From NCBI GenBank assembly GCA_032717465.1, contig CM064715.1:37697104-37761103 (forward strand): a stretch of DNA of 64,000 nucleotides, given 5' to 3'. The stretch comes from Coenobita brevimanus. Taxonomy: Eukaryota; Arthropoda; Malacostraca; Decapoda; Coenobitidae. Below are positions 52,471 through 63,361 of the stretch, piece by piece. A program made the position numbers and the translations under genes. Each line of letters opens with the position of its first letter. The first letter of the stretch is position 1. The notes below the pieces were generated by a model. That model saw only the letters and a program-made list of their open reading frames with translations, searched no databases and had not been told where the DNA came from.

Positions 52471-53229
52471 AGGAAGAATGAGTGGAAAGGTGAAACCAGT
52501 AGACTTAATAAAAGCAGGGGCAAGGAGGGAGAAAGGAAAGAGGAGATTAGACGCAAAATGAAAAGAACAGCAGAGAGATGGAAGAGGGTGGAGCAATTTG
52601 TCAGAAGGAAGCTGAAGCAGACGTGCATAAGACTTAACTGTAAGGAGAGAACGACGAGAGGAGGGAGGGGGGGACCGAATCCATAAAAAAAACTTGTGAC
52701 TGGGGTTGACCAAAAGGCACCTATGGCTAAACAAAGACCAGTGTGATGAGGGGAATCAAGTCTTGAAAGACTATGGGCAGAGGCAGAAGAATAAACTTGA
52801 CACCCATAATCGAGTTTAGAAAGAATAAGGACAGTGTGGAGACAAAGAAGTATGGTGCGATCAGCACCTGACAAAAGTTGTGACAGAGTCTGTAGTAAGT
52901 AAAGACGAGGAAAGTGGAAGGAAAGAAACGCGCGCCTTCCAAGTTAACAGAGTCAAAGACAAGACCAGAAAGGTTGCAGAAGATCTATAAGGAAGAGGAG
53001 TGTCACAGAGGTAAAGAGGTGGTTGAGGTACAATAGGGGAACAGGTAAACAACATTGCATAAGACTTGGAGGGTGGGAAATGAAAACCATGAGTGGTGGC
53101 CCAAGTGGAGACTGCTGTAATGGCAGACTGAATAAAGGACTGGAGATGAGGGAGATCCGAATCTGCAGAGTAAATAGCAAAATCGTTGACATATAGAGAG
53201 GTGGAAACAGCGAGAGGCAGGGAAGAGAC
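52471..53229 (-). pseudogene. LINE-E RT, C-terminal half
   Basis: Palm: SLYVNDFAIYSADSDL. The catalytic box YVDD reads YVND, losing the first Asp. Then SFIQSAITAVSTWATTHGFHFPPSKSYAMLFT, and downstream GADRTILLCLHTVLILSKLDYGCQVYSSASAHSLSRLDSPHHTGLCLAIGAF, the Jockey thumb/tail blocks (SKLDYGC, HxxGLRLAxGAF). The upstream half lies beyond the RTE insertion at 53897. Confidence 0.87.
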
Positions 53230-53889
53230 TATCTATCTATCTATCTGTATACCTAGGCTGCTTCCCCCAAGGAAAGAGAGGTAGCCGAGACAGGACGACA
53301 CACTCCCCATTTACTCATCCATTCAAACACATTCATTCGCATCTTTGCCCCAAAGGGGAAAACGGACAGATCCTCACCGCACCACACCGCACAAGGGTCA
53401 ACTGCACAATGCAATCAGTGACATCCACAGCAGGGCCCGACAGCAGAACTTGTTTACCCCTCCCACATCATAACAGACCCATCCCCTTACCCGCACCTGA
53501 CCTGACTAGCTGATCAGACCAAATGCGGAAGAATATCCCCTCAGGGCTGCGTCATCACTTATTCATTCACAATTTCTCTCCATTTATTTCTGTCATGCAC
53601 AGCCACTCTTCCTTGCTCAACAGACATCCCTCTTGCATCCAACGCTCTCTTCACACTGTCCATCCATCCTATTCGTGGTCTTCCTCTCAGCCTTACACCT
53701 CTCACATCAGATCTAGTTATCTTTTTCACTAATCGCTCATTACCCATTCTCTCCATATGCCCAAACCATCGCAACACCCTCTGCTCAACTCTACCAGCCA
53801 TCTCCCGAACAACTCCAGTTCTCCTTCGCACTTCATCATTTCGCACCCGATCCATACGCGTCACTCCACACATACTCCTCAGACACCTC
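53230..53889 (-). mobile_element. RTE-C copy 2 inserted in the LINE-E reverse transcriptase
   Basis: 660-bp fragment of the same family as 28401-29122, flanked by AAGAGAC (53223-53229 and 53890-53896). It ends in (GATA)n on its own strand. It encodes 110 open codons (53559-53891) from MRCLRSMCGVTRMDRVRND to WREIVNE. Deleting it plus one repeat rejoins LINE-E RT sequence. Confidence 0.93.
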
Positions 53890-53896
53890 AAGAGAC

Positions 53897-54770
53897 AATA
53901 CCATTAATGGCAATGAGAAAAAGGGTAGTACTGAGGACACAGCCCTGGGGGACGCTTCATGCTGAGGGAAAGCATGGGAGGGATGGGCACTGGGGTGAAG
54001 ATGGAAGATATGAAGGGAAAGGAAATTTTGAAGAAAAACACCAGTGTTACCAAGAAGACCAAGGGAACGAAGACAACACAAAATATGATATCGCTATGTA
54101 GTATCGTAAGCCTTTTCCAAATAAAAAAAATATGACAATGACAGACTGGAGAAGGGAAAAGGCAGAATGGATAAAATACTCCAGATAAAGGAGAGGATCT
54201 AAAGTGCTATGAGCTTTTCGATATCCGAACTGTAAAGGGAAAAGAAGACAATGGGATTCAAGGTGCGACATAAGTCGATGATTGATCATACATTCAAGCA
54301 GTGTGCATAAAAAATGGTAGGATGACCACCGCACACCAAGCAGGAGGAAAGAAACTTTCAGGCCAGATCCTGTTGTAAAGGAACAAGAGAAAAGACACAG
54401 CACTGGGAGAGATGTTTCAACATACTACAGGGAATACCACTGAGACCCTCGCTGGAATCTTTACACAACTGATGTGTGGAAGACAACTCACAGAGGGAGA
54501 AAGAAGCATTAATAGCCCCCTCAGAAGACAAAGTAAAAGAAATTGGGACAGATTCGGAAAGATTTAATATGGTGAAAATCTGGAGAAAGTTGGGACCCTG
54601 TGCTTAAAACTACCTAAAGCTTTGGCAACCAAGGAAGCATCAGCTACAGAACGACCATCTAAAGAAAGAACAGAAGTTCGAGGCAGGTTATGCTTACCGG
54701 AGATTCTATGGATATGTGACCAAAGTGCTGCTACGAGAGTGTTTGCCAATATTCTAGAAACACAGGACAT
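53897..54770 (-). pseudogene. LINE-E linker and RT N-terminal half
   Basis: Linker: SHIHRISGKHNLPRTSVLSLDGRSVADASLVAKALG (the KxxxPRxxVL block). RT: MINHRLMSHLESHCLLFPLQFGYRKAHSTLDPLLYLEYFIHSAF (QFGFRKxHST), then a frame-broken DLEKAYD block near 54120 and ILCCLRSLGLLG. Confidence 0.85.
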
Positions 54771-55167
54771 CCAACTGTGATCTTTGGTTTGACAGATAGT
54801 ACAGCAGAAGGCAGCAGATGCATGCTGAAATAGTAAGATACTACGGGTACAATCCGTTGTAGACTGTCAACGACAGAAGCATTTCCAGACAGCACATTTT
54901 ATATGAAGGGAACGTTTGCACTGAGTCCACCACAGCACAATTTTGGCTGTAGGAGGTCTGGTATTTCTACGGATAGCAGTGAGGGCAGCTCCTAAAACCA
55001 GGACCAAGAAACAAGAAAGCAAATCGTGGGGAGAAGAAAATGAGGAAGGAGGTAAAGAGAGGACTGTAAGAGAGGAAAATAAGCCCCAGTCAGCAGCACA
55101 AAACTACCAACGGGGAGGACGAGGAACCAGATAGAGAGAAGTAAGAGAAAGCTTTATGGGAAAGTGA

Positions 55168-55745
55168 TCACTGAAAACAGTCATCAAGAACAGACCAGTG
55201 GAAGTCAAGGGAAATGGAAAGAGAACAAAGAGACAGATCGATGCAAGAAAAGGAACGAATGCAAAGGTCATAGTGAGCAGGGGAGCCAGTATTAAGCAGG
55301 AAGGGGATCAGAAGTAGAAACTGTTCAGAGGCGACCCCTGGGGTTGACCACTGAGTCCCCCCAAAGGGTATGACGGCAATTGAAATCTTCAAGGAGGAGA
55401 ATCAGAGGAGGAAGGGAATGAAGTAAGGAGGATTAAGTAGAAAAATAAAAAAGAACAGAAGGAGAGAAACAGAGACAGCAGACAGAGACCAAGCGGCGAA
55501 GAAAAAGACGAGTGGAAGCATGAGGGATAGAGGAAGAAACAGAAAGGGGTTCAAAAGGAACAGTGTTGCGGATAAGAAGAGCAACAGAAGAAGGAGAACT
55601 GAGAAAAGTAAAACCTTGAACAGAAACAGGGGAATCATGGAGGAAGGTTTCCTGAAGGATCATGAACGGATATGAGGTATTTTACAGAAGGACAATGGAC
55701 ACAAAACCGCCTATATTCCATTGTAGAAGGGCCATGATGAGAAAC
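55168..55745 (-). pseudogene. LINE-E endonuclease
   Basis: Start WNIGGF (about 55710), ILQETFLHDSPVSVQGF (catalytic Glu in LQET), LLLNTGSPAHYDL and CIDLSLCSLSISLDFHWSVLDDC near the end (the DLSLCSP block). Three frames are involved. The SDHFP block would lie at about 55160 and is in another frame. Confidence 0.82.
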
Positions 55746-55999
55746 AAGAATTCTGGTTGGGAAGAGGGTGGTGGATGCATATTACGGTTAGGATGAGAGT
55801 ACCCGGGAGGCATAAGGAGATTGAGGATTAAGGGAATAGGAGAAGAGAAAAAAGAAACAGAGTCACAGAGGGGGGGAGAATAGACAGAGTTGGGGGGAGG
55901 GGGAGGTACGGGAGAGGGAGGAGGAACAGGAGTAGAAGGAAGGGAGGAGGGAGGTGGATGTATGTCCACAGGAACAAGGGAGGACATGGAAGATGTACG

Positions 56000-57800
56000 G
56001 CGAAGGTAGAAGACGATACCATGAAAGGTCTCTGCATCTTAGACACAGGATGGGGAGACACTGAAAAGATGACCTAAGTGTGCTTACAGGTGAACAAGGG
56101 AAAGGATGGGGTAGGGGATAGCGAAACTGAAAGTGAGGGACATTTGGAAGGCTGGGCAGAAGCTGAGTGCTAGAGACCAGGAATGTGAGATGGGGAAAAA
56201 GTGCAACCACCTTGTTGTTTGCCTACAGAGAAAGAAGGGGATGGAGGAGAGGACCAAGAATATACAGAGGCAGAGAGAGGCAGGGGAGGAGATGAGGAAC
56301 AATGGAGGGAAGGAGAAAAAATCAAGATGAGAAACAAGAGTAGGGAAAGAATTAGAGACAGAGACAGACGCTGAGACACCGCAGGAACTGGAGATGCAAC
56401 ACCATAGGAGGAAGGCGGGCTAGGTGTGCATGCATAATGGCTGGAAAGTGACCGAGGCTATGAACTCATCGACGGGCATCATGAATGGAAAGGCCAGGAT
56501 TCCAGTAGATGCTGGACACTTCTGCCTCGAATATATAAACAGGACATTTCTGGTAGGGGGAGGCGGTGACTGAATCGGTAGACAGGCGGCCTGCAGTCCT
56601 AATGAACCCAGGTTCGAAAGTCAGCTGGGGCAGGGAACAGTTTAAGGATTTGGATTTTTAAAAGCAGACTATCCTGACCTACCAGAAGATCTGTTAACAT
56701 GTCGTTAAAGTACCCCCACTAATACCAGTACACTAGTCCAATATGAGACAGCCCTAGCATGTATTCAATATGGATGGCGGGTGTTAGCGCCAAAGTGGTG
56801 ACATATGGAGGTGTTGGAGGACTACTTGGCCTTGGGCTAGGCCACTGCCCCCGAGAAATAGGCCCTGAAGCCTTTGCCCAGTGTCAGACACACACAAAAA
56901 AAGGTGGCAGAATGGCTACCTTGACAAACAGGGTAGCACTGGATGGTGGAAGTACAGTCCAAGGAAATGTGACCAGCCTGCACACAGTTGGGGCACACTG
57001 CAGTTGATCAGCAGTATTTGGCAGGGTGGCCAAAGTGCCAAAAACTTGTGTACTCACGAGGAGATGGAATAAACTGGCAAACCTGGAGAACAGGGCTCCC
57101 AGTGATGACTGTAGGGGGCAGAGTTCAAGATGCAAAGACAATCATAACACCATTGGCTGGCTCCTGTTGGCGTCCACGATGAGGAATGGTATGACACTGA
57201 ACTAAACAAATGGGATGAAGTTGCTCAGAAAGAATGAGCTCAAAATCACCAAGGCACTCTGTGAAAGCTCCCTGGCCAAAGGACATTGACGATGGCAGAT
57301 GGACGGTGCTGGTAGAGTAATTAAGTTGGATGTCTGGGGACACAGAAGTGGGTTGTCCTGAACCATTGACCAGGGATGCCACCTTCTCGGCTTGGACAGC
57401 ATCACAGACTACAAAGAGGAGGGAGCCATTTGGATGGACCAAGAAGGTGACATCCCTGCCTACCTAACGAAGTAGAGAGAGAGGTGGAGTGAGAGGTCGT
57501 CATCTGCTTTCGTAATGTTGAAGTATTTTGTCCAGGTCTGTGAACCGAATAATGAGGTGAGGTAAGGGACAGAAACATAGGAAGAAGGACGAGGTCGGGG
57601 GAAGGAGACAGAGAACACAGAAAGAACGGAGACAGTACGGTAGGTGAAGGAGGAATATAGAGGTGAAGCGTGACAATGGAAGAGGAACTAACTGAAGCAG
57701 ACAGAAGAGGAGCGAGAGGAATGGATGACACAGCAGGCAGGGAGGTTGGGTTAGTTAAGGTAACCAAATGTGTAGAAGGAGGGGAGAAAGTTGAAGCCAT
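56000..57800 (-). pseudogene. LINE-E ORF1 (Gag-like), split by SINE-1
   Basis: Start at 57800 (MASTFSPPSTHLVTL). A Ser/Pro-rich N-terminus is followed by an RNA-binding region (VHPNGSLLFVVCDAVQAEKVASLVNGSG, DIQLNYSTSTVHLPSSMSFGQGAF; 57125-57442). CCHC zinc knuckles follow in a shifted frame (CPNCVQAGHISLDC, then CYPVCQGSHSATF; about 56905-57050). After the SINE, YQKCPVYIFEAEVSSIY (about 56505-56555) and LSIHDAR close the conserved part. The knuckle region binds element RNA in intact Jockey elements. Confidence 0.82.
56556..56902 (+). mobile_element. SINE-1 copy 3 in LINE-E ORF1
   Basis: A box GGTGACTGAATCGGTAGAC, B box GGTTCGAAAGTC (mutated), the same body as copies 1 and 2, and a short terminal A-run. 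It lies between the last zinc knuckle and CPVYIFEAEV of LINE-E ORF1. It is the most diverged of the three copies, so it inserted earlier. Confidence 0.9.
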
Positions 57801-58500
57801 GATCAAAAGGAAGTCATGGGTCGTCACCGGAGTCAAGCCAGAAGAAACAAAATTATCCATATATATATATGAAAAAACGTAGTTTTCACCTCCCCACCCC
57901 CCAACCACCATGGAGACCAATGAGGGGAGGTTGATGGGTCAAAACTCATCCAACAGTCCCTGGGATACTGGAAGAAGTACACGCAGACACTGCTTGGTGC
58001 GGTATGTGGTGCCCACCAAACAATGCCCGCTTGACTCTAGCCAAAGTTGACTCTGGCCAAAGCAAGTCCAGCTAATTTGCCCGGCAGGGCCACATTGGAC
58101 CACCCGTCTTACCCCAACCCCTCCACCAAAGAAGCGTGTTTCCCACCACAGGGAACGATATCCTGCCCTTTACTGGACTCAACTCCCAGATGGAGGTGTG
58201 CAGGAAATACATGAGATGCCATACACGTCAACACGTGGGGAGGCAGCAGTCCTGTCCAAGGTGGCTAAAAGGGTGGGGACTAGTAGCATCACCAGAAGAC
58301 CTCCAATGTCTGATGAGGATGGGAGAAAAGAAAGGAAGAAGCAATAGTAGAAGAACCTTGCAACATATAGTTGTGGCAGCGACAGGGGCCCAAGAAGAGG
58401 GGAGAGGGCAGAGCAGAATAAGAGACCCCCCTACAGCTCCCCCACATGTCAAGTCTCAATCTACGTCTCTAAAGCTCCCTTACGACAACAATGAGCAAGG
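57801..58500 (-). other. 5' UTR region of LINE-E
   Basis: A GC- and purine-rich non-coding stretch upstream of ORF1. The 128-codon frame on the plus strand here (58136-58522) has no recognisable motif and is taken as chance. Confidence 0.45.
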
Positions 58501-59190
58501 AAATGGCGGGAGGGGCAGATGAAAAGAAGGGACTTTGCTGTCTCCCAAACCTGACCAGATTCCTGGAACCCATGACATCCCAGATGGAGAGTGTACATCT
58601 ACCTGACCAGCTTATCCTACAAGAGCTGGACCAATCAGAGACAAAGCACTACCCTTGACCTCGGCAGATTGGAAGACAGCCAGCAAACTGCCAGGTCATA
58701 GGTTAAGGAGCATTTTTTGGGTGTGGCCTGCACCCTTATATCAGGAGGATAAGGCCACAATCGTTACACTCTCTCGTCCTCCAGCAGCCAAACCTGCCAC
58801 TTTTGTTATATCTCCTGCCTACCTATATCTGCCCTGTTCTCTCCCATTCATACTTTTCATCTTCAGTGCTAGTATACTTGTGTCAATTGTCTAAGTTTCC
58901 AAGACTCTCCAAGACTGTAATGTTGGGTTATTGTGGTTGTATATTATATTTTGTGTCAGCCATTACCAACGATATTAGCTATAGTGTGTGATCATTTTTG
59001 TACAGGGTTTAAGGATAAAGGCATATTCCCCCAGCATCCTGTGATTTATGTTGAATCTCTAACCTGAGATTAGCTTTGATTCATAAGAGATTCTGATTCA
59101 CTTTGATTCATGTTATACTCACATTTTCATCGCCTTCTAAATTGTTTCCATCCCTTGATTTTTTTCAATTTGCTCTTGTACTTGTGTACA
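58501..59190. other. unassigned region, possible solo LTR
   Basis: Contains a TATA-like CTTATATCAG (about 58735) and an AT-rich tail with 'ttttgtgtcagccattaccaacgatatta', loosely reminiscent of the Gmr1-like LTR ('tttttgtcagtcattattaataatatt'). No ends or duplications were found, so solo LTR is only a suggestion. Confidence 0.3.
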
Positions 59191-59194
59191 TTAA

Positions 59195-59963
59195 CCCGCC
59201 CCATCCCGACGTTTTCTAGGCAGTGGTATGCCCCAGTCCCGACACTTTTGGACCTTTTTTTTTTTGGCTCAAACATCCGCTTTTGGTGAGAAATATCGAA
59301 AATTCATAGAGAAATCGCTCACCTGAGGTTTAAAATACTCGATCTAGGTACGAGTACCTCCTTACCTGACTGGGTTTTCTAACAGGCTGACACCAAAGGA
59401 AACGAGTTCTATGGGAGGGTAACTATTTTATCCACTCATAAACAGTATTTATTTATTTACTTGGTACGAATTTATATGTAGTACAAGAGTATATTGGTTT
59501 TCAAACAGTAATATAGGCATTATAAGCATTGTTTGACTCACTAACTCATCACCATTCATGACCTTTATTTCCCACATTACCTGATCATCATTTCTGACTG
59601 TTTCTTCCTCTAATGCTATGTAAACTTTGTCCTCCACATTGTCATCGATTGGGGAATCACTCTGGCCCTGAATGTCTTTATTGGCCAGGTCACTGGTAAC
59701 ACGTGAATTGCCGAGACAATGGCGTGCGGGGGGTGGGGGGAGAGGTCATGCATTGTATGGCATTGTCCCTGCTTGGCATCTTGCAGAGGAATAGAGGAAG
59801 GTGTCCCATGTATACGTGCCAAAAATCACTCGCGAAATCACTCGCGAAAATTGAAAATTGTGCAAATTAGGGACCTTGCAATGTTGCCGCGTTAATTCAC
59901 ATCTCCAGGATATGAGTGCACATCATGTGAGGACGTGAATTCACGTCTCCAGGACGCGGCAGG
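59195..59963 (+). mobile_element. PB-1 copy 2: piggyBac-like element
   Basis: 769 bp between intact TTAA sites (59191-59194 and 59964-59967). Left end CCCGCCCCATCCCGACG; right end the inverse of CCTGCCGCGTCC. The interior is about 90% identical to copy 1, including the minus-strand acidic peptide VEDKVYIALEEETVRND (59449-59637). The right subterminal region differs entirely and carries a perfect 16-nt palindrome at 59932-59947. Confidence 0.88.
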
Positions 59964-59971
59964 TTAAGGAG

Positions 59972-59976
<5 letters not shown>

Positions 59977-60049
<73 letters not shown>
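59977..60049. repeat. (TG)n followed by (TA)n
   Basis: TG run of about 30 bp passing directly into a TA run of about 40 bp, between two facing PB-1 copies. Confidence 0.97.
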
Positions 60050-60052
<3 letters not shown>

Positions 60053-60119
60053 TAATATCATGCCTTTCACCTATAACTACCAACCAGTATACTGTAAAAG
60101 ATTCATTCTCTTTCATTAA

Positions 60120-60853
60120 CTCGCCGTGTTCCGTTGACGTATATATACGACCGAATGTTTTGTCACTGCGAGTCCCATTGACGTATATTAACGGGCTGCA
60201 ATTGCAAGGTCTGTCATTTGCACATTCTTCAATTTTGCGCATGATATTTGGTACATATACACAAGACACCTTCCTCTACAAGATGCCAGGCAGAGACAAT
60301 GCCTTACCCCGTATGACCTCCCACCCTTCCTGCACACCACTGTCTCGGCAATTCACCTGTTACCAGTTACCTGGCCAGTAAAGACATGTCGTGCCACGGT
60401 GCAAAATTCAAGACCAGAGTGATTCCCCAATCGATGACAATGTGGAGGACAAAGTTTACGTAGCATTAGAGGAAGAAACAGTCAGAAATGATGATCAGGT
60501 AATGTCGCCAAAAAAGGTCAGGTATGTTGATGTGTTTGGTGAGTGAAACAATCTTTATATTGCCTATATTAGTGTGTGAAAACCAATATACTCTTGTACA
60601 TATAAATTCGTACCAAATAAATAAATTCCATTTGTGAGTGGTGTGGAATGGTTACCCTCCCATAGAACTCGTTTTCTTTGGAGCCAGCCTCATAGAAAAC
60701 TCAGTAAGGTAAGGGGTACTGCTACCTGAATCCAGTATTTTAAACCTAAGGTGAGCAAATTCTCTATGAATTTTCGATGTTTCTCACCAAAAGTGGAGGT
60801 TTGAGCCAAAAAATAAAAATTTCCTAAAGTGGTCGGGATTGGGAGATTGTGGG
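60120..60853 (-). mobile_element. PB-1 copy 3: inverted, right terminus lost
   Basis: Begins at a TTAA (60116-60119) with CTCGCCGTGTTCCG, corresponding to the right end of copy 1, and runs to a CGGGATTGGGAG remnant of the left end. No TTAA follows. Oriented opposite to copy 2, 150 bp away. The acidic peptide region is frame-broken. Confidence 0.75.
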
Positions 60854-60916
60854 TGAGTCGGTGGGGTACTGGGGTGTAGGTGGCTGGGGTGTAAGGGAGT
60901 GTGGGTGAGTGTGGTG

Positions 60917-61577
<661 letters not shown>

Positions 61578-61623
<46 letters not shown>

Positions 61624-61627
61624 TATA
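61578..61627. repeat. (TA)n microsatellite
   Basis: TA run of about 40 bp with a short degenerate tail. Confidence 0.97.
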
Positions 61628-61745
61628 CTTGTACGCTCCTGACTGGGAACCGAACCCTAGACCTCTTAAATATGTCAGGCACTGATGCCACTTGACCAGG
61701 CGTGATAAAAGCTATGAGCACCTGATTTTTTTTTTTTTTTTTTTG
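61628..61745 (-). mobile_element. SINE-3: tRNA-like head with A-rich and TA-rich ends
   Basis: The minus strand has an A-box-like TGGTCAAGTGGCATCAG and a clear B box GGTTCGGTTCCC in tRNA-like spacing. An 18-bp A-run lies upstream and (TA)n downstream. Pairing of the acceptor stem is poor, so it is read as a tRNA-derived retroposon rather than a functional tRNA gene. Confidence 0.5.
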
Positions 61746-61814
61746 ACGAACCAGGTAAATCCATTATGGAAGGATATATTTCAATCTCCAATATATACAT
61801 ATATACATCTACCT

Positions 61815-62195
61815 ATCTATCTCTTGCCAGACGCCTTAATCCCGTAAGAGGTAGCTACAAACAAATTGCCTCCATGTCGCCCTGTACCCCGCCATTTCAT
61901 TGCCCTGCTCCCAGCTAACTCCCCCCTCTCTCATGTACCTCTCCACTCCATCCTTCCATCTTATCCTTCGCCTCCCCCTCCCTCTCCCCCCCTCCAACTC
62001 ACTCACATACACTCTCCTTTTTAGTCTCTCGCTCTCCATCTTCTCCACATGTCCAAAGCACCTCAGTGAGTTTCTCCTAACGCTTCCGATCAAATCCACA
62101 TCCACACAACAACCCTCCTTCACTTCCTCAAATGTCAGTTTGTCTCTCCATGTGACTACATGCTCCTCTTAAATAACTCATTTCCACTGCTCTCA
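61815..62195 (-). mobile_element. RTE-D copy 2: 3' end fragment
   Basis: Encodes DVDLIGSVRRNSLRCFGHVEKMESERLKRRVYVSELEGG, RIRWKDGVERYMREGGVSWEQ and WRQFVCSYLLRD in an open frame (61836-62123), homologous to 41150-41426. A (GATA)-type tail lies at about 61805-61820. Arg replaces Trp in the RWFGH motif. Confidence 0.87.
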
Positions 62196-62340
62196 CTCAG
62201 TACAGTATATTCTTATGTGTACATATATATAAATGTATATATACACATATATACATGTATATACAGTACATATATATTCACATATATAAAGATATATTGT
62301 ATATACACACATTATATACATTTACATATTTTTTTTTTAT
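62196..62340. repeat. degenerate (TA/CA) low-complexity DNA and T-run
   Basis: TATACA/TATGTA-rich DNA with a T-run at 62330-62339. It may be the tail of LINE-A copy 3 merged with a microsatellite. Confidence 0.7.
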
Positions 62341-63182
62341 GCGAGGAATAAGGAACCAAAGGCCATGAGCCCGCAGTAACAGTTCCCTCAAAGAGAAAAA
62401 CAAAATACAATAGAGAGCCAAATTCAAGATCCAATCATTTTGAGATGCCTGGACACACTGCGTTTGAAAGACTGGAGATCATAGGCAGCAGGAAATACAG
62501 ACAGAGGGAGACAGTTCCAGAGCTGACCTGTTGCATAAATGAAAGACTGGGAGTAACAGTTAACTCTTGCATTAGAGAGTTGGACAGAAAAGGGATGAGA
62601 GTTTGCTGCCAGACGGGTGCTACGCGCCCGTCGTAGAGGTGGAGGAATGCAAGCAGACAGTTCAGAGGAGCAATGACCATTAAAGCAGCGATAGAAAAGA
62701 GATAAAGATGCAACAGTGCGGCGAAGAGACAGAGGTTGAAGGGAGTCAGTAAGAGGAGGAGAGTTAATGAGATGAAAAGCCTTTGACTCCACCCTATTGA
62801 GAAGGGCTGTATGTGGGGAGCCTCCCCACACATGAGAGTTGTACTCCACACAGGGGCGGATAAAACCCCTGTATAGAGTCAACAATTGTGCAGGGGTAAA
62901 GAAAGAGCGGAGTCGGCTTAGCACACCCAATCTCTTGGAAGCAGATTTTACAAGAGATGTAATATGATCTTTCCAAGATAACTCCCGAGTAAATGAAACC
63001 CCAAGCATGTTCAAGGATGATGCAGGATTAAGCTGAATATTATTAAACATTAATGGGGGTACCTGTGGAAGATTTTGTCGGGTTGATAGGTGTAAGAACT
63101 GAGTCTTAAATGCATTAAAAACAACCATATTATTTTTACCCCAGTCAGAGATACGAGCCAAGTCAGACATTAGGTGTGTCAT
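62341..63182 (-). mobile_element. LINE family A, copy 3: 3' half
   Basis: 5'-truncated copy starting just after the RT catalytic box. Its 3' UTR phrase 'gcgggctcatggcctttggttcc' matches copy 2. Upstream is GATA/TA low-complexity DNA. Confidence 0.88.
62424..63182 (-). pseudogene. LINE-A copy 3 RT C-terminal part (253 codons, open)
   Basis: Uninterrupted frame: MSDLARISDWGKNNMVVFNAFKTQFLHLS, SLNMLGVSFTRELSWKDHITSLVKSASKRLGVLSRLRSFF, LYRGFIRPCVEYNSHVWGG, ESKAFHLINSPPLTDSLQPLSLRRTVASLSLFYRCFNGHCSSELS, and the tail ending SFKRSVSRHLKMIGS. It supplies the segment deleted in copy 2. Being open, it is probably the youngest of the three copies, but it lacks RT and endonuclease. Confidence 0.87.
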
Positions 63183-63361
63183 AGCATATATATACCATGC
63201 ATATGTATATAGATAGATAAAAGATAGAGAGAGATACAGATATAGATATAGATATATAATGTATATATGTATATATAACATTAAATGCACATATACTCTT
63301 GTATAGTCTATATATGTAAATTTGTATATATACTCGTAAGTATATATGTATTTAAACACTG
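63183..63361. repeat. degenerate (TA/GATA) low-complexity DNA
   Basis: TATATG, GATA and GTATAT runs. No coding signal. Confidence 0.8.

Larger units (their letters stand above)
51400..58500 (-). mobile_element. LINE-E: Jockey-type LINE with ORF1, endonuclease, RT and RNase H
   Basis: Minus strand from about 58500: 5' UTR, ORF1 (start 57800) with zinc knuckles, endonuclease, linker, RT, RNase H and C-terminal tail. It is 7.1 kb long including an RTE-C fragment (53230-53889) and a SINE-1 (56556-56902). All domains carry frameshifts. ORF1 motifs (CPVYIFEAEV, LSIHDAR) and the tail (ADMLAHSAV, LTHGHLMSDSP) are characteristic of Jockey-type elements. The 5' boundary is a guess based on the end of purine-rich 5' UTR sequence. 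Confidence 0.85.

Noticed and set aside
58136..58522. 128-codon plus-strand gene
   Set aside because: It lies antisense in the LINE-E 5' UTR, with no domain or homologous copy.
58655..58894. 79-codon ORF with a hydrophobic C-terminus
   Set aside because: A single short frame in AT-rich DNA without promoter, splice or repeat support.
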